Origin: an uncultured Eggerthellaceae bacterium
GTDB lineage: Bacteria > Actinomycetota > Coriobacteriia > Coriobacteriales > Eggerthellaceae
Length of the DNA stretch: 64,000 nucleotides
Direction: 5' to 3'
Assembly: GCA_910588985.1 (NCBI GenBank)
Contig: CAJURO010000008.1
Span: forward strand, 15,020-79,019
Shown one piece after another: positions 1 through 8,744 of this stretch; position 1 is the stretch's first letter; the number at the start of each line of letters is the position of its first letter. Under the pieces are notes generated by a model that ran no database searches, was not told the DNA's origin, and was given only the letters and a program-made list of their open reading frames with translations. The position numbers and the translations under genes were made by a program.

Positions 1-2127
1 GCGTCCCTGCCCATCGGTCAAACGCCCGTCATCGAGCACCTGAAGAAGGATGTTGAACACGTCCGGATGTGCTTTCTCGATCTCGTCAAGCAGCACGACC
101 GAGTAGGGATGACGTCGCACAGCTTCGGTGAGCTGGCCGCCTTCCTCGTATCCGACATATCCTGGAGGCGCACCGATCAAACGCTGCACGCTGAACTTCT
201 CCATGTATTCGGACATGTCGATGCGGATCATCGCCTTTTCCGAATCGAAGAGGTACTCTGCGAGCGCTTTCGCAAGCTCGGTCTTGCCCACACCCGTAGG
301 CCCGAGGAACATGAACGTTCCGATAGGCTTGTTCGGATCCGAAAGACCTGCGCGGTTGCGCCTGATGGCACCTGCAACGACAGAGACAGCATCGTCCTGG
401 CCGATGACGCGCTTGTGTAGCTCCTCTTCGAGGTCAACCAGCTTCTCCATCTCGCCTTGCATCATCTTCGTCACCGGGATGCCCGTCCATGCGGACACCA
501 CTTGAGCGATCTCTTCCTCAGAGACCTCTTCCTTGAGGATGCCGCCTGTTGCCTGCTTCTGCTTGAGCGCTTCCTCGGCGACATGCAATTGCTGCTGAAG
601 CTGCGGGATGCGCGCGTAGCGGATCTCAGATGCCAGTGAGAGGTCGCCTGCTCGCGTAGCGTGCTCTTCCTCAAGCTGCGCGCTCTCAAGCTCGGCCTTC
701 AAGGTCTGAACGCTGACGATGGAATCCTTCTCGTTCTGCCATTCAGCCTTTTGAAGGTCAAGCGCCTCACGTGCCTGCGCGATGTCATGGCGAAGCTTCT
801 CAAGGCGCTCCTTCGATGCATCGTCCGACTCCTTCATAAGCGCCTGCTCTTCGATCTGCATCTGGATGAGCTTGCGCTCTGCCATATCGACATCCTCTGG
901 CATGGAATCGATCTCGATGCGCAGACGGCTTGCAGCTTCATCCATGAGATCGATCGCCTTATCTGGCAAGAATCGATCGGAAATGTAACGGTCAGAGAGC
1001 TCTGCTGCGCTCACGATCGCGCCGTCCGTAATGCGGACACCATGGTGAATCTCGTATTTCTCCTTGAGGCCACGTAGGATGGCGATCGTGTCCTCAACTG
1101 TTGGCTCGCTCACCATAACTGGCTGGAATCGGCGCTCGAGCGCTGCGTCCTTCTCGACATATTTGCGATACTCATCCAACGTTGTTGCACCAATGGCATG
1201 CAACTCACCGCGCGCGAGCGCTGGCTTGAGCATATTGCCTGCATCAAGCGAAGAATCCCCACCAGCACCTGCACCAACAATGGTATGCAGCTCGTCTATG
1301 AACAGGATGATGTTGCCACCAGCCTCCTTGACCTCGCGGAGCACCGCCTTGAGCCTATCCTCGAACTCGCCACGATACTTCGCGCCAGCCATCATCGCGC
1401 CAAGGTCGAGCGAGATGATGTCGCGATCGCGCAAGCTCGATGGAACGTCGCCCGCTACGATACGTTGCGCAAGGCCCTCTACTATGGCCGTCTTGCCTGT
1501 ACCAGGCTCGCCAATGAGCACAGGGTTGTTCTTGCTGCGACGTGAGAGCACCTGTATCGTACGGCGGATCTCCTCAGAGCGCCCGATGACAGGATCCAAT
1601 TTGCCCTCACGTGCTTGCTGTGTCAGATTCTGCCCATACTGCTCAAGCGCCTCGAACTGCGTCTTGTCAGTCTGCGAAGTCACGCGCGTCGTTCCGCGCA
1701 GCGCCTCATAGGCCGCCTCGATGCTCTTGCGGTTGATGCCTGCGGCATTCAAGATCTTTCCCGCATCGCCCTTGTCCTCGGAAAGCGCGATCAGAAGATG
1801 CTCGCTCGTCGCGTAGGCATCGCCGAGCTTCTCGGCGATCTTCACCGCATTGTCAACAACCTTGATGAATGCCTGTGAAGGAGCCGCCATGGGAAGCGCT
1901 CCTGTTTGCTTCGGCATCTTCGCGATCTCATCCGAGACGTTCTGCGAGAGCCACACCGGATCGGCTCCGATGCGCTTGATGATGGCCGAGATGTTGTTCT
2001 CGTCAACATCGAGCAATGCTTTCAAAAGATGTATTGGTTCGATCATGGCGGAGTCAGCGTCACCAGCAACGCCCATAGCGTTCTGGAAAGCCTCCTGCGC
2101 TGTGACCGCTAGCTTATCCAGTCTCAT
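1..2127 (-). CDS. clpB: ClpB disaggregase, C-terminus cut by window edge
   Basis: AAA+ disaggregase that works with DnaK to resolubilise heat-aggregated proteins in the cytoplasm. About 709 codons are present; the last ~150 residues lie beyond base 1. Visible parts are the N-terminal Clp repeat domain, first Walker A GEPGTGKTA near residue 205 with FIDELHT as Walker B, the coiled-coil middle domain around 400-520, and second Walker A GPTGVGKTE near 609. The start is the ATG at 2127, preceded by an AGGTAGG ribosome site. It is the last gene of the dnaK-grpE-dnaJ-hspR-clpB run, 34 bp after hspR, so it is probably repressed by HspR with the rest. Confidence 0.97.
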   Translation of the reverse strand, partial: MRLDKLAVTAQEAFQNAMGVAGDADSAMIEPIHLLKALLDVDENNISAIIKRIGADPVWLSQNVSDEIAKMPKQTGALPMAAPSQAFIKVVDNAVKIAEKLGDAYATSEHLLIALSEDKGDAGKILNAAGINRKSIEAAYEALRGTTRVTSQTDKTQFEALEQYGQNLTQQAREGKLDPVIGRSEEIRRTIQVLSRRSKNNPVLIGEPGTGKTAIVEGLAQRIVAGDVPSSLRDRDIISLDLGAMMAGAKYRGEFEDRLKAVLREVKEAGGNIILFIDELHTIVGAGAGGDSSLDAGNMLKPALARGELHAIGATTLDEYRKYVEKDAALERRFQPVMVSEPTVEDTIAILRGLKEKYEIHHGVRITDGAIVSAAELSDRYISDRFLPDKAIDLMDEAASRLRIEIDSMPEDVDMAERKLIQMQIEEQALMKESDDASKERLEKLRHDIAQAREALDLQKAEWQNEKDSIVSVQTLKAELESAQLEEEHATRAGDLSLASEIRYARIPQLQQQLHVAEEALKQKQATGGILKEEVSEEEIAQVVSAWTGIPVTKMMQGEMEKLVDLEEELHKRVIGQDDAVSVVAGAIRRNRAGLSDPNKPIGTFMFLGPTGVGKTELAKALAEYLFDSEKAMIRIDMSEYMEKFSVQRLIGAPPGYVGYEEGGQLTEAVRRHPYSVVLLDEIEKAHPDVFNILLQVLDDGRLTDGQGR

Positions 2128-2161
2128 ATGACCTACCTTTGTCTCAGATCGGTCCCCCGAC

Positions 2162-2599
2162 CTAGTTTCGAATATCTTTGGCGAAGAAGCGCATGGTTGC
2201 TTGCGTGTTCGTCAACCAATGGAACACAGGAGGCAAGTCTGACATGCGAACCAGCGCGTTCACTGGTGTGTTCGGCTCCAACTCCGCCACTCTGCCCGCT
2301 AAGCGCCGATAGCGCTTATGCATGTTGTCAAGCTCATCAACGCATGCCTCAAGCCTGTTCTCCAGATCGAGGATGCGCATGACGCCAGCAAGGTTGATGC
2401 CCTCTGCCGTCAGCTGGTTGATGAGCTCGAGCCGCTCGATATCTGCTTGGGAGTACATCCTTGTCCCACCGCTCGTCCTCTGCGGGGTCACAAGGCCCTT
2501 CTGCTCGTATGCACGCAACGTCTGCGGATGCACTCCAGCAAGCTGAGCCGCCACGCTGATCATGTACAGGGGGCGGTTCTTGTCAGTTGCGCCTACCAT
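2162..2599 (-). CDS. hspR: HspR, MerR-type heat-shock repressor
   Basis: A 145-residue MerR-family regulator with an N-terminal winged helix-turn-helix (about residues 12-80, YMISVAAQLAGVHPQTLRAY) and a leucine-rich helical tail. HspR in actinobacteria represses the dnaK operon and clpB, with DnaK as co-repressor. The start overlaps the 3' end of dnaJ by 7 bp, so translation is probably coupled. The position inside the chaperone operon makes the assignment firm. I saw no good copy of the classical HspR inverted repeat upstream of dnaK. Confidence 0.93.
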   Translation of the reverse strand: MVGATDKNRPLYMISVAAQLAGVHPQTLRAYEQKGLVTPQRTSGGTRMYSQADIERLELINQLTAEGINLAGVMRILDLENRLEACVDELDNMHKRYRRLAGRVAELEPNTPVNALVRMSDLPPVFHWLTNTQATMRFFAKDIRN

Positions 2600-3570
2600 G
2601 GTCTCACCGCTTCCGGAGTTGCGGCCAAGAATGCCTCCATAGCCTGCTTCTGCTCATCATTGAGCTCTTTCGGGACCTCAACATGAACCTTTATCTTAAG
2701 GTCACCGGTCTTTCCCTTGTTCTTAAGGTCGGGAGCACCTTTGCCCTTTATGGTCAGCACGGTGCCATCCTGCGTGCCGCTCGGGACCTTCACGCGCACC
2801 TTCGTGCCATCAGGCGCCGGAACGACGATGGAAGCACCAAGCGTAGCTTCCGCGATATTGACGGGGACATCGATGGTGACGTTTGCCTTATCACGTGCAT
2901 AATACGGATGCTCGGTGATATGCGTGGTGATGAGCAGGTCTCCTGCCTCGCCACCATTCTGCCCAAGTCCGCCCTTGCCCTTGAAGCGCAAACGACCACC
3001 TTCGCGTGCACCAGCTGGCACTTTGACGTCGATCGTCTCCGCCTCATCCTTGCCAGGAATGCGGATGGTCACGCGTTTCGTAGTGCCCTTGAAGGCTTCG
3101 TCAAACGTGACATCCAGAGTGACGGACATATCCTGTCCGCGCTGAGAGCTGCTGCGCCCTCCTCCGAAGTCACCGAAGTCCCAGTCGGTACCAAAAGCAC
3201 CTTCCCCATGACGGATCGAATCAAGGATGTCAGACCAACTGAAGCCAGAGCCGCCGTTCGTAGTGTATGTATAGGTGTTGCCACCGCCGGCTCCACCGAA
3301 TATATCCTCATAGTTGAAGCCGCCCCCTTGGCCGCCCCAAGGGATCTGGTTCTCATTCGCCGTTCCGTACTGATCGTACAGATCGCGCTTCTTCTCGTCA
3401 GAGAGCACCTCGTAGGCTTCGTTGATCTCTTTGAACTTAGCCTCGTCGCCGCCTGCATCAGGATGATGCGTACGAGCGAGCTTGCGAAATGCCTTCTTTA
3501 TCTCATCTTGCGTTGCTGTGCGCGGAACGCCCAGCGTCTTGTAATAATCCGGTGTGGTTGTTGCTGACAA
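2593..3570 (-). CDS. dnaJ: DnaJ/CbpA-type co-chaperone lacking the zinc finger
   Basis: Hsp40 partner of DnaK, 325 residues. The J domain occupies about residues 8-72 with the HPD motif at 36-38, followed by a Gly-rich stretch (about 80-130) and the two C-terminal beta domains. No CxxCxGxG zinc-finger repeats are present, so this is the class II (CbpA-like) form, shorter than classical 370-380-residue DnaJ. Translation appears to start at a TTG (3570): the site AAGGAGG lies 7 bases upstream and no ATG fits. A 141-bp gap separates it from grpE. Confidence 0.93.
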   Translation of the reverse strand: MSATTTPDYYKTLGVPRTATQDEIKKAFRKLARTHHPDAGGDEAKFKEINEAYEVLSDEKKRDLYDQYGTANENQIPWGGQGGGFNYEDIFGGAGGGNTYTYTTNGGSGFSWSDILDSIRHGEGAFGTDWDFGDFGGGRSSSQRGQDMSVTLDVTFDEAFKGTTKRVTIRIPGKDEAETIDVKVPAGAREGGRLRFKGKGGLGQNGGEAGDLLITTHITEHPYYARDKANVTIDVPVNIAEATLGASIVVPAPDGTKVRVKVPSGTQDGTVLTIKGKGAPDLKNKGKTGDLKIKVHVEVPKELNDEQKQAMEAFLAATPEAVRPW

Positions 3571-3711
3571 CGTTCCACCTCCTTGCTTTCTTCTGAGAAA
3601 ACGTGCCGCCTGATGACGCTTTGCTCATCGATCCCGCTGGTGCAAAGCCTTCCTGCGCGATCGTCATATCTTCTTTCGGTCAAGCCATCTTGGACCCGAC
3701 CATGACCTGCT

Positions 3712-4377
3712 CTACTGCTCTTGCTCCTCTGATGGACGCTTCGGACCGCCTGTGGTCACCGTGACCATGGCTGGGCGAAGCACCTTGTTGCCCATCTTGT
3801 AGCCCTTCTGATAGACCTCGGCGACGGTCTCGTCGAACTGCTCTGCATCTTCAACGGTACCGACAGCCTGCGCCTCAAGCGCATCGAATGCATCTCCTGC
3901 TGGGTCGATGACCATGACCCCATCCTTTTCGAGCGTGTTCACGAACTTCGTGAGCACTGCCTCGACACCGCTTAGAAGGCCCACTTCGCCATTGTTCTTG
4001 GCATAGTCGATCGAGCGCTCAAGGTCGTCGATCACCGGGATCAGGCTGGAGACAAGCCGCTCAGCTGCAAGCGCCTTCTCGTTTTCGCGCTGCTCTTTCT
4101 GACGGCGACGATACGTATCCCACTCTGCGTGAAGGCGAACGTACTTGTCCTTCCACTCAGCAGCTTCTCGTGCCGCCGCATCAGCCGCAGCCTCAGCTTC
4201 AACCTCATCGAGCGCGCCATCGACGATAGCGGCTGCCTCAGCCTCGAGCACTGCGTCCAAGACCTCTTCGCCCTCCTGTGATGCTTGGGCATCTTTGGCG
4301 GCATCGGCCGTTGGAGCGCTCGCCTGCTCTTCAGCTTGCGCAGCGCTTGCGTCTTTCTTGGTTTCCTCGTTGCTCAT
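3712..4377 (-). CDS. grpE: GrpE nucleotide exchange factor
   Basis: Exchange factor that releases ADP from DnaK. The protein of 221 residues has an unusually long acidic, Ala/Glu-rich N-terminal extension (about residues 1-85). The conserved GrpE coiled coil and beta domain follow, ending in the typical VLRPAMVTVT segment. The start chosen is the ATG at 4377 (MSNEETKKD), preceded by AAGG; an in-frame start at 4440 would overlap the dnaK-grpE hairpin and lacks a site. It is the second gene of the chaperone operon. Confidence 0.93.
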   Translation of the reverse strand: MSNEETKKDASAAQAEEQASAPTADAAKDAQASQEGEEVLDAVLEAEAAAIVDGALDEVEAEAAADAAAREAAEWKDKYVRLHAEWDTYRRRQKEQRENEKALAAERLVSSLIPVIDDLERSIDYAKNNGEVGLLSGVEAVLTKFVNTLEKDGVMVIDPAGDAFDALEAQAVGTVEDAEQFDETVAEVYQKGYKMGNKVLRPAMVTVTTGGPKRPSEEQEQ

Positions 4378-4394
4378 ATCAGTGCCTTTCAAAG

Positions 4395-4423
4395 AAGGTG
4401 CGCCTGCATATGAGGCGCACCTT
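4395..4423 (-). promoter_or_regulatory. Stem-loop between dnaK and grpE
   Basis: A perfect 11-bp inverted repeat, AAGGTGCGCCT / AGGCGCACCTT, encloses a 7-base loop in the 93-bp gap between dnaK and grpE. No uridine run follows on the transcribed strand, so it is not a standard terminator. I infer an mRNA-stability or processing element that keeps DnaK more abundant than GrpE. Confidence 0.6.
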
Positions 4424-4470
4424 TCGCGAACTTCGATCAATGAAGAGGGAATCTGTGCGTCGCGTTTGCG

Positions 4471-6375
4471 CTATTTCGCCTCATCCTCATCGTCGACCAC
4501 CTCGTAGTCAGCTTCGATGGTCTCATCAGCTGGCGTGGTCTCAGCAGTCTCGGCCTGAGCGCCCGCCTGTGCGCCCTCGGTGGAGTAGACCACCTCGGCC
4601 AGCTTGTAGCCTGCCTGCTGCATGCGCTCGGTTGCTGCCTTGATAGCCTCAAGGTCAGTGCCCTGGAGCGCTGTTTGCGCCTCGGCGATGGCAGCTTCAG
4701 CCTCAGACTTCGCATCAGCTGGAACCTTGTCGCCAAGCTCGCTCAGTGTTTGCTGGGTAGCGCCCACGAGCGCCTCAGCGTTGTTGCGAACCTCGACCTC
4801 TTCCTTATGGCGAGCGTCTTCCTCGGCATGCTGCTCAGCATCCTTGACCATGCGGTCGACTTCGTCATCAGAGAGCGCCGTCGATCCCGAGATGGTGATC
4901 TGCTGCTGCTTGCCTGTGCCCAGATCCTTCGCGGATACGTTCACGATGCCATTCGCGTCGATATCGAAGGTGACCTCGATTTGCGGAACGCCACGGCGCG
5001 CAGCCGGGATGCCTGTGAGCTGGAAGCGGCCAAGCGTCTTGTTGCCAGCTGCCATCTCGCGCTCGCCCTGAAGGACATGGACCTCAACGGATGTCTGGTT
5101 GTCAGCAGCCGTGGAGTAGATCTCCGTCTTGCGTGTCGGAATGGTGGTATTGCGCTCGATCATCTTGGTCATGACGCCGCCCATGGTCTCAACGCCAAGG
5201 GAGAGCGGGGTCACGTCAAGAAGCAGGATGCCAGTCACATCGCCTGAGAGAACGCCACCTTGGATGGCTGCACCCATTGCAACGACCTCATCTGGGTTGA
5301 CGGACATGTTCGGCTTCTTGCCCGTGAGCTTCTCAACGAGCTCCTGCACCGCAGGCATACGAGTTGAGCCGCCAACGAGGATGACCTCGTCAAGCTCGCC
5401 AGCCTTGAGGCCTGCATCCTTCAGTGCCTGCTCAACAGGCTTCTTGCAACGCTCGAGAAGGTCCTTCGTGATGCGCTCGAACTCAGCACGCGTGAGCGTG
5501 TAGTCCAAGTGCTTCGGGCCATCTGCGCCAGCGGTAATGAATGGCAGATTGATGTTGGTTTGCGAGGTGGAGGAAAGCTCCATCTTCGCCTTCTCTGCAG
5601 CCTCCTTCAAGCGCTGCAAGGCCATCTTGTCATCGCGTAGGTCGATGCCGTTGTCAGCCTTGAACTTGTCTGCCAACCAGTCGATGATGCGCTGGTCCCA
5701 GTCATCGCCACCAAGGTGATTGTCGCCTGCAGTCGAAGCAACTTCGAAGACGCCGTCACCGAGCTCAAGCACAGACACGTCGAACGTGCCACCGCCGAGG
5801 TCGAAGACGAGGATCTTCTCGTCATGATCGGCCTTGTCAAGACCATAGGCCAAGGCAGCTGCTGTCGGCTCGTTGATGATACGCTCGACCTCAAGGCCTG
5901 CGATCTTGCCTGCGTCTTTCGTTGCCTGACGCTGTGCATCATTGAAGTAAGCAGGAACGGTGATGACTGCCTTCGTGATGGTTTCGCCAACCTGCTTCTC
6001 AGCATCTGTCTTCAGCTTTTGAAGAACCATAGCCGAGATCTCCTCAGGGGTGTATGACTTGCCATCAATATCGATGACGGCACGACCATCTTTGCCCTTC
6101 TCAACCTTATAGGAAACGGTCTTCTGCTCTTCAGGGGTCTCGTCATAGGAGCGACCAATGAAGCGCTTGACAGAGGAGACCGTGTTCTCTGGGTTGGTGA
6201 CCGCCTGGTTCTTCGCTGCTTTACCGACAACGCGTTCACCGTCCTTGCGGAAGCCCTCGACTGACGGAGTCGTGCGATCACCTTCTGCGTTCACAAGGAT
6301 CTCAGGCTCCGAACCCTCCATCACAGCCATAGCTGAATTGGTGGTGCCTAAGTCAATTCCGAGAATCTTGCCCAT
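4471..6375 (-). CDS. dnaK: DnaK (Hsp70) chaperone
   Basis: Hsp70 ATPase chaperone of 634 residues. The N-terminus is the canonical GKILGIDLGTTNS, followed by ATPase signatures (VFDLGGGTFDVSVL, and VILVGGSTRMPAVQELV), the substrate-binding beta domain, and a helical lid ending in an acidic tail. The start is ATG 6375 with GAGGAG six bases upstream; an in-frame ATG at 6411 would add 12 residues that lack family support and sit very close to the predicted transcription start. It heads the operon with grpE, dnaJ, hspR and clpB. Confidence 0.98.
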   Translation of the reverse strand: MGKILGIDLGTTNSAMAVMEGSEPEILVNAEGDRTTPSVEGFRKDGERVVGKAAKNQAVTNPENTVSSVKRFIGRSYDETPEEQKTVSYKVEKGKDGRAVIDIDGKSYTPEEISAMVLQKLKTDAEKQVGETITKAVITVPAYFNDAQRQATKDAGKIAGLEVERIINEPTAAALAYGLDKADHDEKILVFDLGGGTFDVSVLELGDGVFEVASTAGDNHLGGDDWDQRIIDWLADKFKADNGIDLRDDKMALQRLKEAAEKAKMELSSTSQTNINLPFITAGADGPKHLDYTLTRAEFERITKDLLERCKKPVEQALKDAGLKAGELDEVILVGGSTRMPAVQELVEKLTGKKPNMSVNPDEVVAMGAAIQGGVLSGDVTGILLLDVTPLSLGVETMGGVMTKMIERNTTIPTRKTEIYSTAADNQTSVEVHVLQGEREMAAGNKTLGRFQLTGIPAARRGVPQIEVTFDIDANGIVNVSAKDLGTGKQQQITISGSTALSDDEVDRMVKDAEQHAEEDARHKEEVEVRNNAEALVGATQQTLSELGDKVPADAKSEAEAAIAEAQTALQGTDLEAIKAATERMQQAGYKLAEVVYSTEGAQAGAQAETAETTPADETIEADYEVVDDEDEAK

Positions 6376-6432
6376 TTCGAACTCCTCACTTTCTTTCGCT
6401 TTTTCGTTCATTCGTTCGATTTGTTGTCCAGC

Positions 6433-6461
6433 ATAATATAATCTAAGTCTGCATGTGTCAA
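6433..6461 (-). promoter_or_regulatory. dnaK operon promoter
   Basis: Read on the minus strand this is TTGACA (6461-6456), a 17-base spacer, and TATTAT (6438-6433): nearly the sigma-70 consensus. The predicted transcript start, near 6426, leaves an untranslated leader of about 50 bases. Two CTTGA words lie in the same orientation at and just upstream of the -35 box. A true HspR inverted repeat (CTTGAGT-N7-ACTCAAG) was not found. Confidence 0.75.
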
Positions 6462-6665
6462 GTTTTATCAGTAATAATCAAGCATCTTACTTCACAGACT
6501 CAACACAAATGGGACTCTACGCTCTTTTGCGAAAGGCGAGAAGGTCTTTGACCTGCTTGTTGCGCAAAGCGAAGGAAAGCGTTGCGCTTCTGAAAAGATC
6601 CTTGATGGCGACAACCTTGGTATCAGGCCGTCTCTTACGCCCAGAAGCCTGTTATCAAAAATTTT
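6462..6665. other. Non-coding stretch between divergent dnaK and ferredoxin
   Basis: No convincing gene. It holds an inverted pair GCGCAA / TTGCGC (6562-6567 and 6582-6587) around a purine-rich spacer, and an AT-rich block (about 6655-6668). The plus-strand reading frame that crosses it has no ribosome site and no recognisable protein character. Confidence 0.5.
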
Positions 6666-6704
6666 ATGAATCCTACTTGCGTCACGTAGGATTCATGGTA
6701 TCTT
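6666..6704 (+). promoter_or_regulatory. Probable ferredoxin promoter overlapped by a palindrome
   Basis: A perfect 11-bp inverted repeat, ATGAATCCTAC (6666-6676) and GTAGGATTCAT (6686-6696), encloses TTGCGT (6677-6682). With a 16-base spacer to TATCTT (6699-6704), this forms a plausible promoter for the ferredoxin gene. The palindrome brackets the -35 box, which is a repressor-type arrangement. The regulator is unknown. Confidence 0.5.
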
Positions 6705-6802
6705 TCGCGAAGAGCAAAGGGGTGCTTTGGCGAGGAAGCGGCTAACGAGAGCCCTCGGCCCCTGTGATTTTCGAAATAGGGTTTTCGAAAGAAGGAGTTG
6801 AT

Positions 6803-6991
6803 ATGTCACATCCAATCATTGAGGCAGATGAGTGCATCGGTTGTGGTATCTGCGTAGATGCCTGCCCGCAGGAGGTTCTCGAAGTTGTCGACGGAACCGC
6901 TGAGGCTGTGAATGAAGATGCTTGCATCGCTTGCGGTGACTGTGTGGAAGAGTGCCCGATGGGCGCAATCCCGGAGATCGTCGAAGACTAA
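6803..6991 (+). CDS. 2[4Fe-4S] ferredoxin
   Basis: Bacterial-type ferredoxin of 62 residues, an electron carrier for low-potential oxidoreductases. Both clusters are intact: CIGCGICVDACP (Cys 11, 14, 17, 21) and CIACGDCVEECP (Cys 41, 44, 47, 51). The start is ATG 6803, with AAGGAG five bases upstream; an in-frame ATG at 6764 lacks a site. It is a single-gene transcript, with a predicted promoter about 100 bp upstream and a strong terminator 30 bp downstream. Confidence 0.95.
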   Translation: MSHPIIEADECIGCGICVDACPQEVLEVVDGTAEAVNEDACIACGDCVEECPMGAIPEIVED

Positions 6992-7020
6992 GCTCCAGCA
7001 CACCTTTCATTGCATATGTA

Positions 7021-7049
7021 AGGCGCTCCTCTGAGCGCCTTTTCTTTTG
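7021..7049 (+). terminator. Terminator of the ferredoxin gene
   Basis: The stem AGGCGCTC / GAGCGCCT (8 bp, loop CTCT) is followed directly by TTTTCTTTT. Confidence 0.9.
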
Positions 7050-7053
7050 CCTT

Positions 7054-7200
7054 TGGTAACCTAGATTAGATGTACAAGGGGTTGCCCCATGATGGTGAAA
7101 GCGAGGTAAGCCAAAGTCGCTGAGAGACCTTGGCTCGAAGCGACGACGCGGCGAGACTTTCACCATCATGGGGCGACCCAAAATGTATTCGAACGAGGGC
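7054..7200. repeat. Interspersed nested palindrome, copy A (loop flipped)
   Basis: Full copy of a repeat family found five or six times in this window. The inner stem pairs 7079-7101 with 7157-7179 (23 bp, one G-T mismatch, containing CCCCATGATGGTGAAAG). A further stem, GTCGCT / AGCGAC, lies inside the loop (7116-7121 and 7139-7144). The left outer arm (GGTAACC, then AGATTAGATGTACA) matches the left arm of copy B, but the loop between the inner stems is the reverse complement of B's loop, so it is inverted relative to the arms. The right outer end is degenerate. It lies between the convergent ferredoxin and hypE genes. Confidence 0.85.
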
Positions 7201-7235
7201 TAATAAGCTCTCTGCTAAAGAGAATCGAGAAATCG

Positions 7236-8258
7236 CTAGCAGATGCGTGGAAGCTGTTCTCCTACGAGCATGTCGAGAACCCGCTTGCTCCCAAATGTCG
7301 TCTTCAAGCTTACGCGTGGCCCACGCTCGGGCGTGCTGATCTCGCAGACTTCGCCGATGATGGCCGCATCCTTGCCATATGCTGATGACTTCATCGCAGC
7401 GAGTGCTGCCTCGGCCTCATCAGGAGCCACCACGCACACCATCTTGCCTTCGTTCGCCACTTGGAGCACATCATATCCCAGCATCTCGCAAGCGCCGAGC
7501 ACCGCAGGCTTCACAGGGATGCTCTCTTCCGACACCTCGATGTCCACTCCAGACTGAGCTGCGAGCTCGTTGAGCGTTGACGCCAGACCACCGCGCGTAG
7601 GATCGCGAAAGCAGCGAACATGAGAAGCTGCGTCCAAGACAGCAGCGATAAGGTGATTCAATGGTGCTGCATCGGTCTGGATGTCGGCCTGGAAGTTCAG
7701 GCCCTCGCGACAGCTCATGATCGTGATGCCGTGGTCACCAAGCGTTCCGCTCACAAGCACCTTATCTCCTGGTTTGCAAAATGCTCCGCTCAGGTTCACG
7801 CCAGGAGCCAACTCCCCCACGCCTGACGTATTGATGAAGATGCCGTCGCCACTGCCACGACCGACCACCTTCGTATCGCCCGTCACAATGACCACCCCCG
7901 CCTCTTCGGCGGCATCTCGCATGGATGCACAAATGCGCAGAAGGTCCTCCATCGGGAACCCCTCTTCAAGCACCATCGCGCAGCTTATGTAGCGCGGAGT
8001 GGCGCCGCTTGTGGCCACATCGTTCACGGTACCGCATACAGCCAAACGTCCGATATCCCCACCAGGGAAGAAATGCGGCGTCACAACGAACGAATCCGTC
8101 GAGAAGGCAAGACGTGCTCCCCCAAGGGCGAGCACGGCGGCATCGTCTCCCGTCAAAAGCTCTTCAGAGCCATATGCTTTATAGAAGACCTCGTCGATCA
8201 AGCGCTTCATCATCGATCCGCCCGATCCATGGCCAAGCATCACCTGAGTATCGTTCAT
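7236..8258 (-). CDS. hypE: HypE, hydrogenase cyanide-ligand maturation protein
   Basis: HypE dehydrates the carbamoyl group attached to its C-terminal cysteine to a thiocyanate, donating CN ligands to the iron of [NiFe]-hydrogenases. The 340-residue protein has the AIR-synthase fold with HGSGGSMM near the N-terminus, TGDDAAV, FSTDSFVV and TGDTKVV. It ends exactly with PRIC, the required C-terminal cysteine. It is the third gene of a minus-strand set with nikR (38 bp gap) and a small protein gene. No hydrogenase structural gene or other hyp gene lies in the window. Confidence 0.97.
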   Translation of the reverse strand: MNDTQVMLGHGSGGSMMKRLIDEVFYKAYGSEELLTGDDAAVLALGGARLAFSTDSFVVTPHFFPGGDIGRLAVCGTVNDVATSGATPRYISCAMVLEEGFPMEDLLRICASMRDAAEEAGVVIVTGDTKVVGRGSGDGIFINTSGVGELAPGVNLSGAFCKPGDKVLVSGTLGDHGITIMSCREGLNFQADIQTDAAPLNHLIAAVLDAASHVRCFRDPTRGGLASTLNELAAQSGVDIEVSEESIPVKPAVLGACEMLGYDVLQVANEGKMVCVVAPDEAEAALAAMKSSAYGKDAAIIGEVCEISTPERGPRVSLKTTFGSKRVLDMLVGEQLPRIC

Positions 8259-8296
8259 AGCTCCCTCACGTTCCTAGAATGCGCGATACAGCACGC

Positions 8297-8740
8297 TCAA
8301 CGCGTTATGCTCGTGGTCGTAAGGACCAGTTTTCCGTTCGAGACACCCTTCGTACCCATGATCAGGTGCGCAATGGTCTGCACAAGGTCCGTATCTCCTC
8401 GCAGCACGATCACCTCAAGGCAAAGATGCTGGTCGACATGCACGTGCATGGTCGAGACGATGTTGTCGAAGTAATCATGCTGGATGGCATGCAGCTTATC
8501 GGTGAGCGCGCTTGCATGATGGTCATAGGCGATGGTGAGCGTCCCCATCACTTGAGTGCCAGGAACGGATGCTTTCGACTCAACAAGCGCATCACGCACC
8601 AGATCGCGAATGACCTCGCTCCGATTCTTCGCAAGCCCCCGTCGCGCCACAAGCTGATCGAATTCGATCAGAAGATCCTCTGGCATAGCCACGGAGAATC
8701 GCATCAGGTCATTCGATCGCTGTCTTTCTCTATCAGACAT
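8297..8740 (-). CDS. nikR: NikR nickel-responsive regulator
   Basis: Ribbon-helix-helix repressor with a C-terminal ACT-like nickel domain, 147 residues. The N-terminal RHH (about residues 12-55) includes MRFSVAMPEDLLIEFD. The nickel ligands His88, His99, His101 and Cys107 keep the 11-2-6 spacing of E. coli NikR. Its place next to hypE fits control of nickel supply for hydrogenase. It lies 4 bp after the upstream small gene, so the two are probably co-transcribed. Confidence 0.95.
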   Translation of the reverse strand: MSDRERQRSNDLMRFSVAMPEDLLIEFDQLVARRGLAKNRSEVIRDLVRDALVESKASVPGTQVMGTLTIAYDHHASALTDKLHAIQHDYFDNIVSTMHVHVDQHLCLEVIVLRGDTDLVQTIAHLIMGTKGVSNGKLVLTTTSITR

Positions 8741-8744
8741 ATGA

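Noticed and set aside
1..2127. Many plus-strand frames opposite clpB and dnaK
   Set aside because: They are antisense shadows of highly conserved chaperone genes, with no independent start signals.
6411..6470. HspR (HAIR) or CIRCE operator upstream of dnaK
   Set aside because: Only same-direction CTTGA words are present; no inverted CTTGAGT/ACTCAAG or TTAGCACTC pair was found.
6455..6745. Plus-strand frame between dnaK and the ferredoxin gene
   Set aside because: It overlaps the dnaK promoter, lacks a ribosome site and reads as low-information basic sequence.
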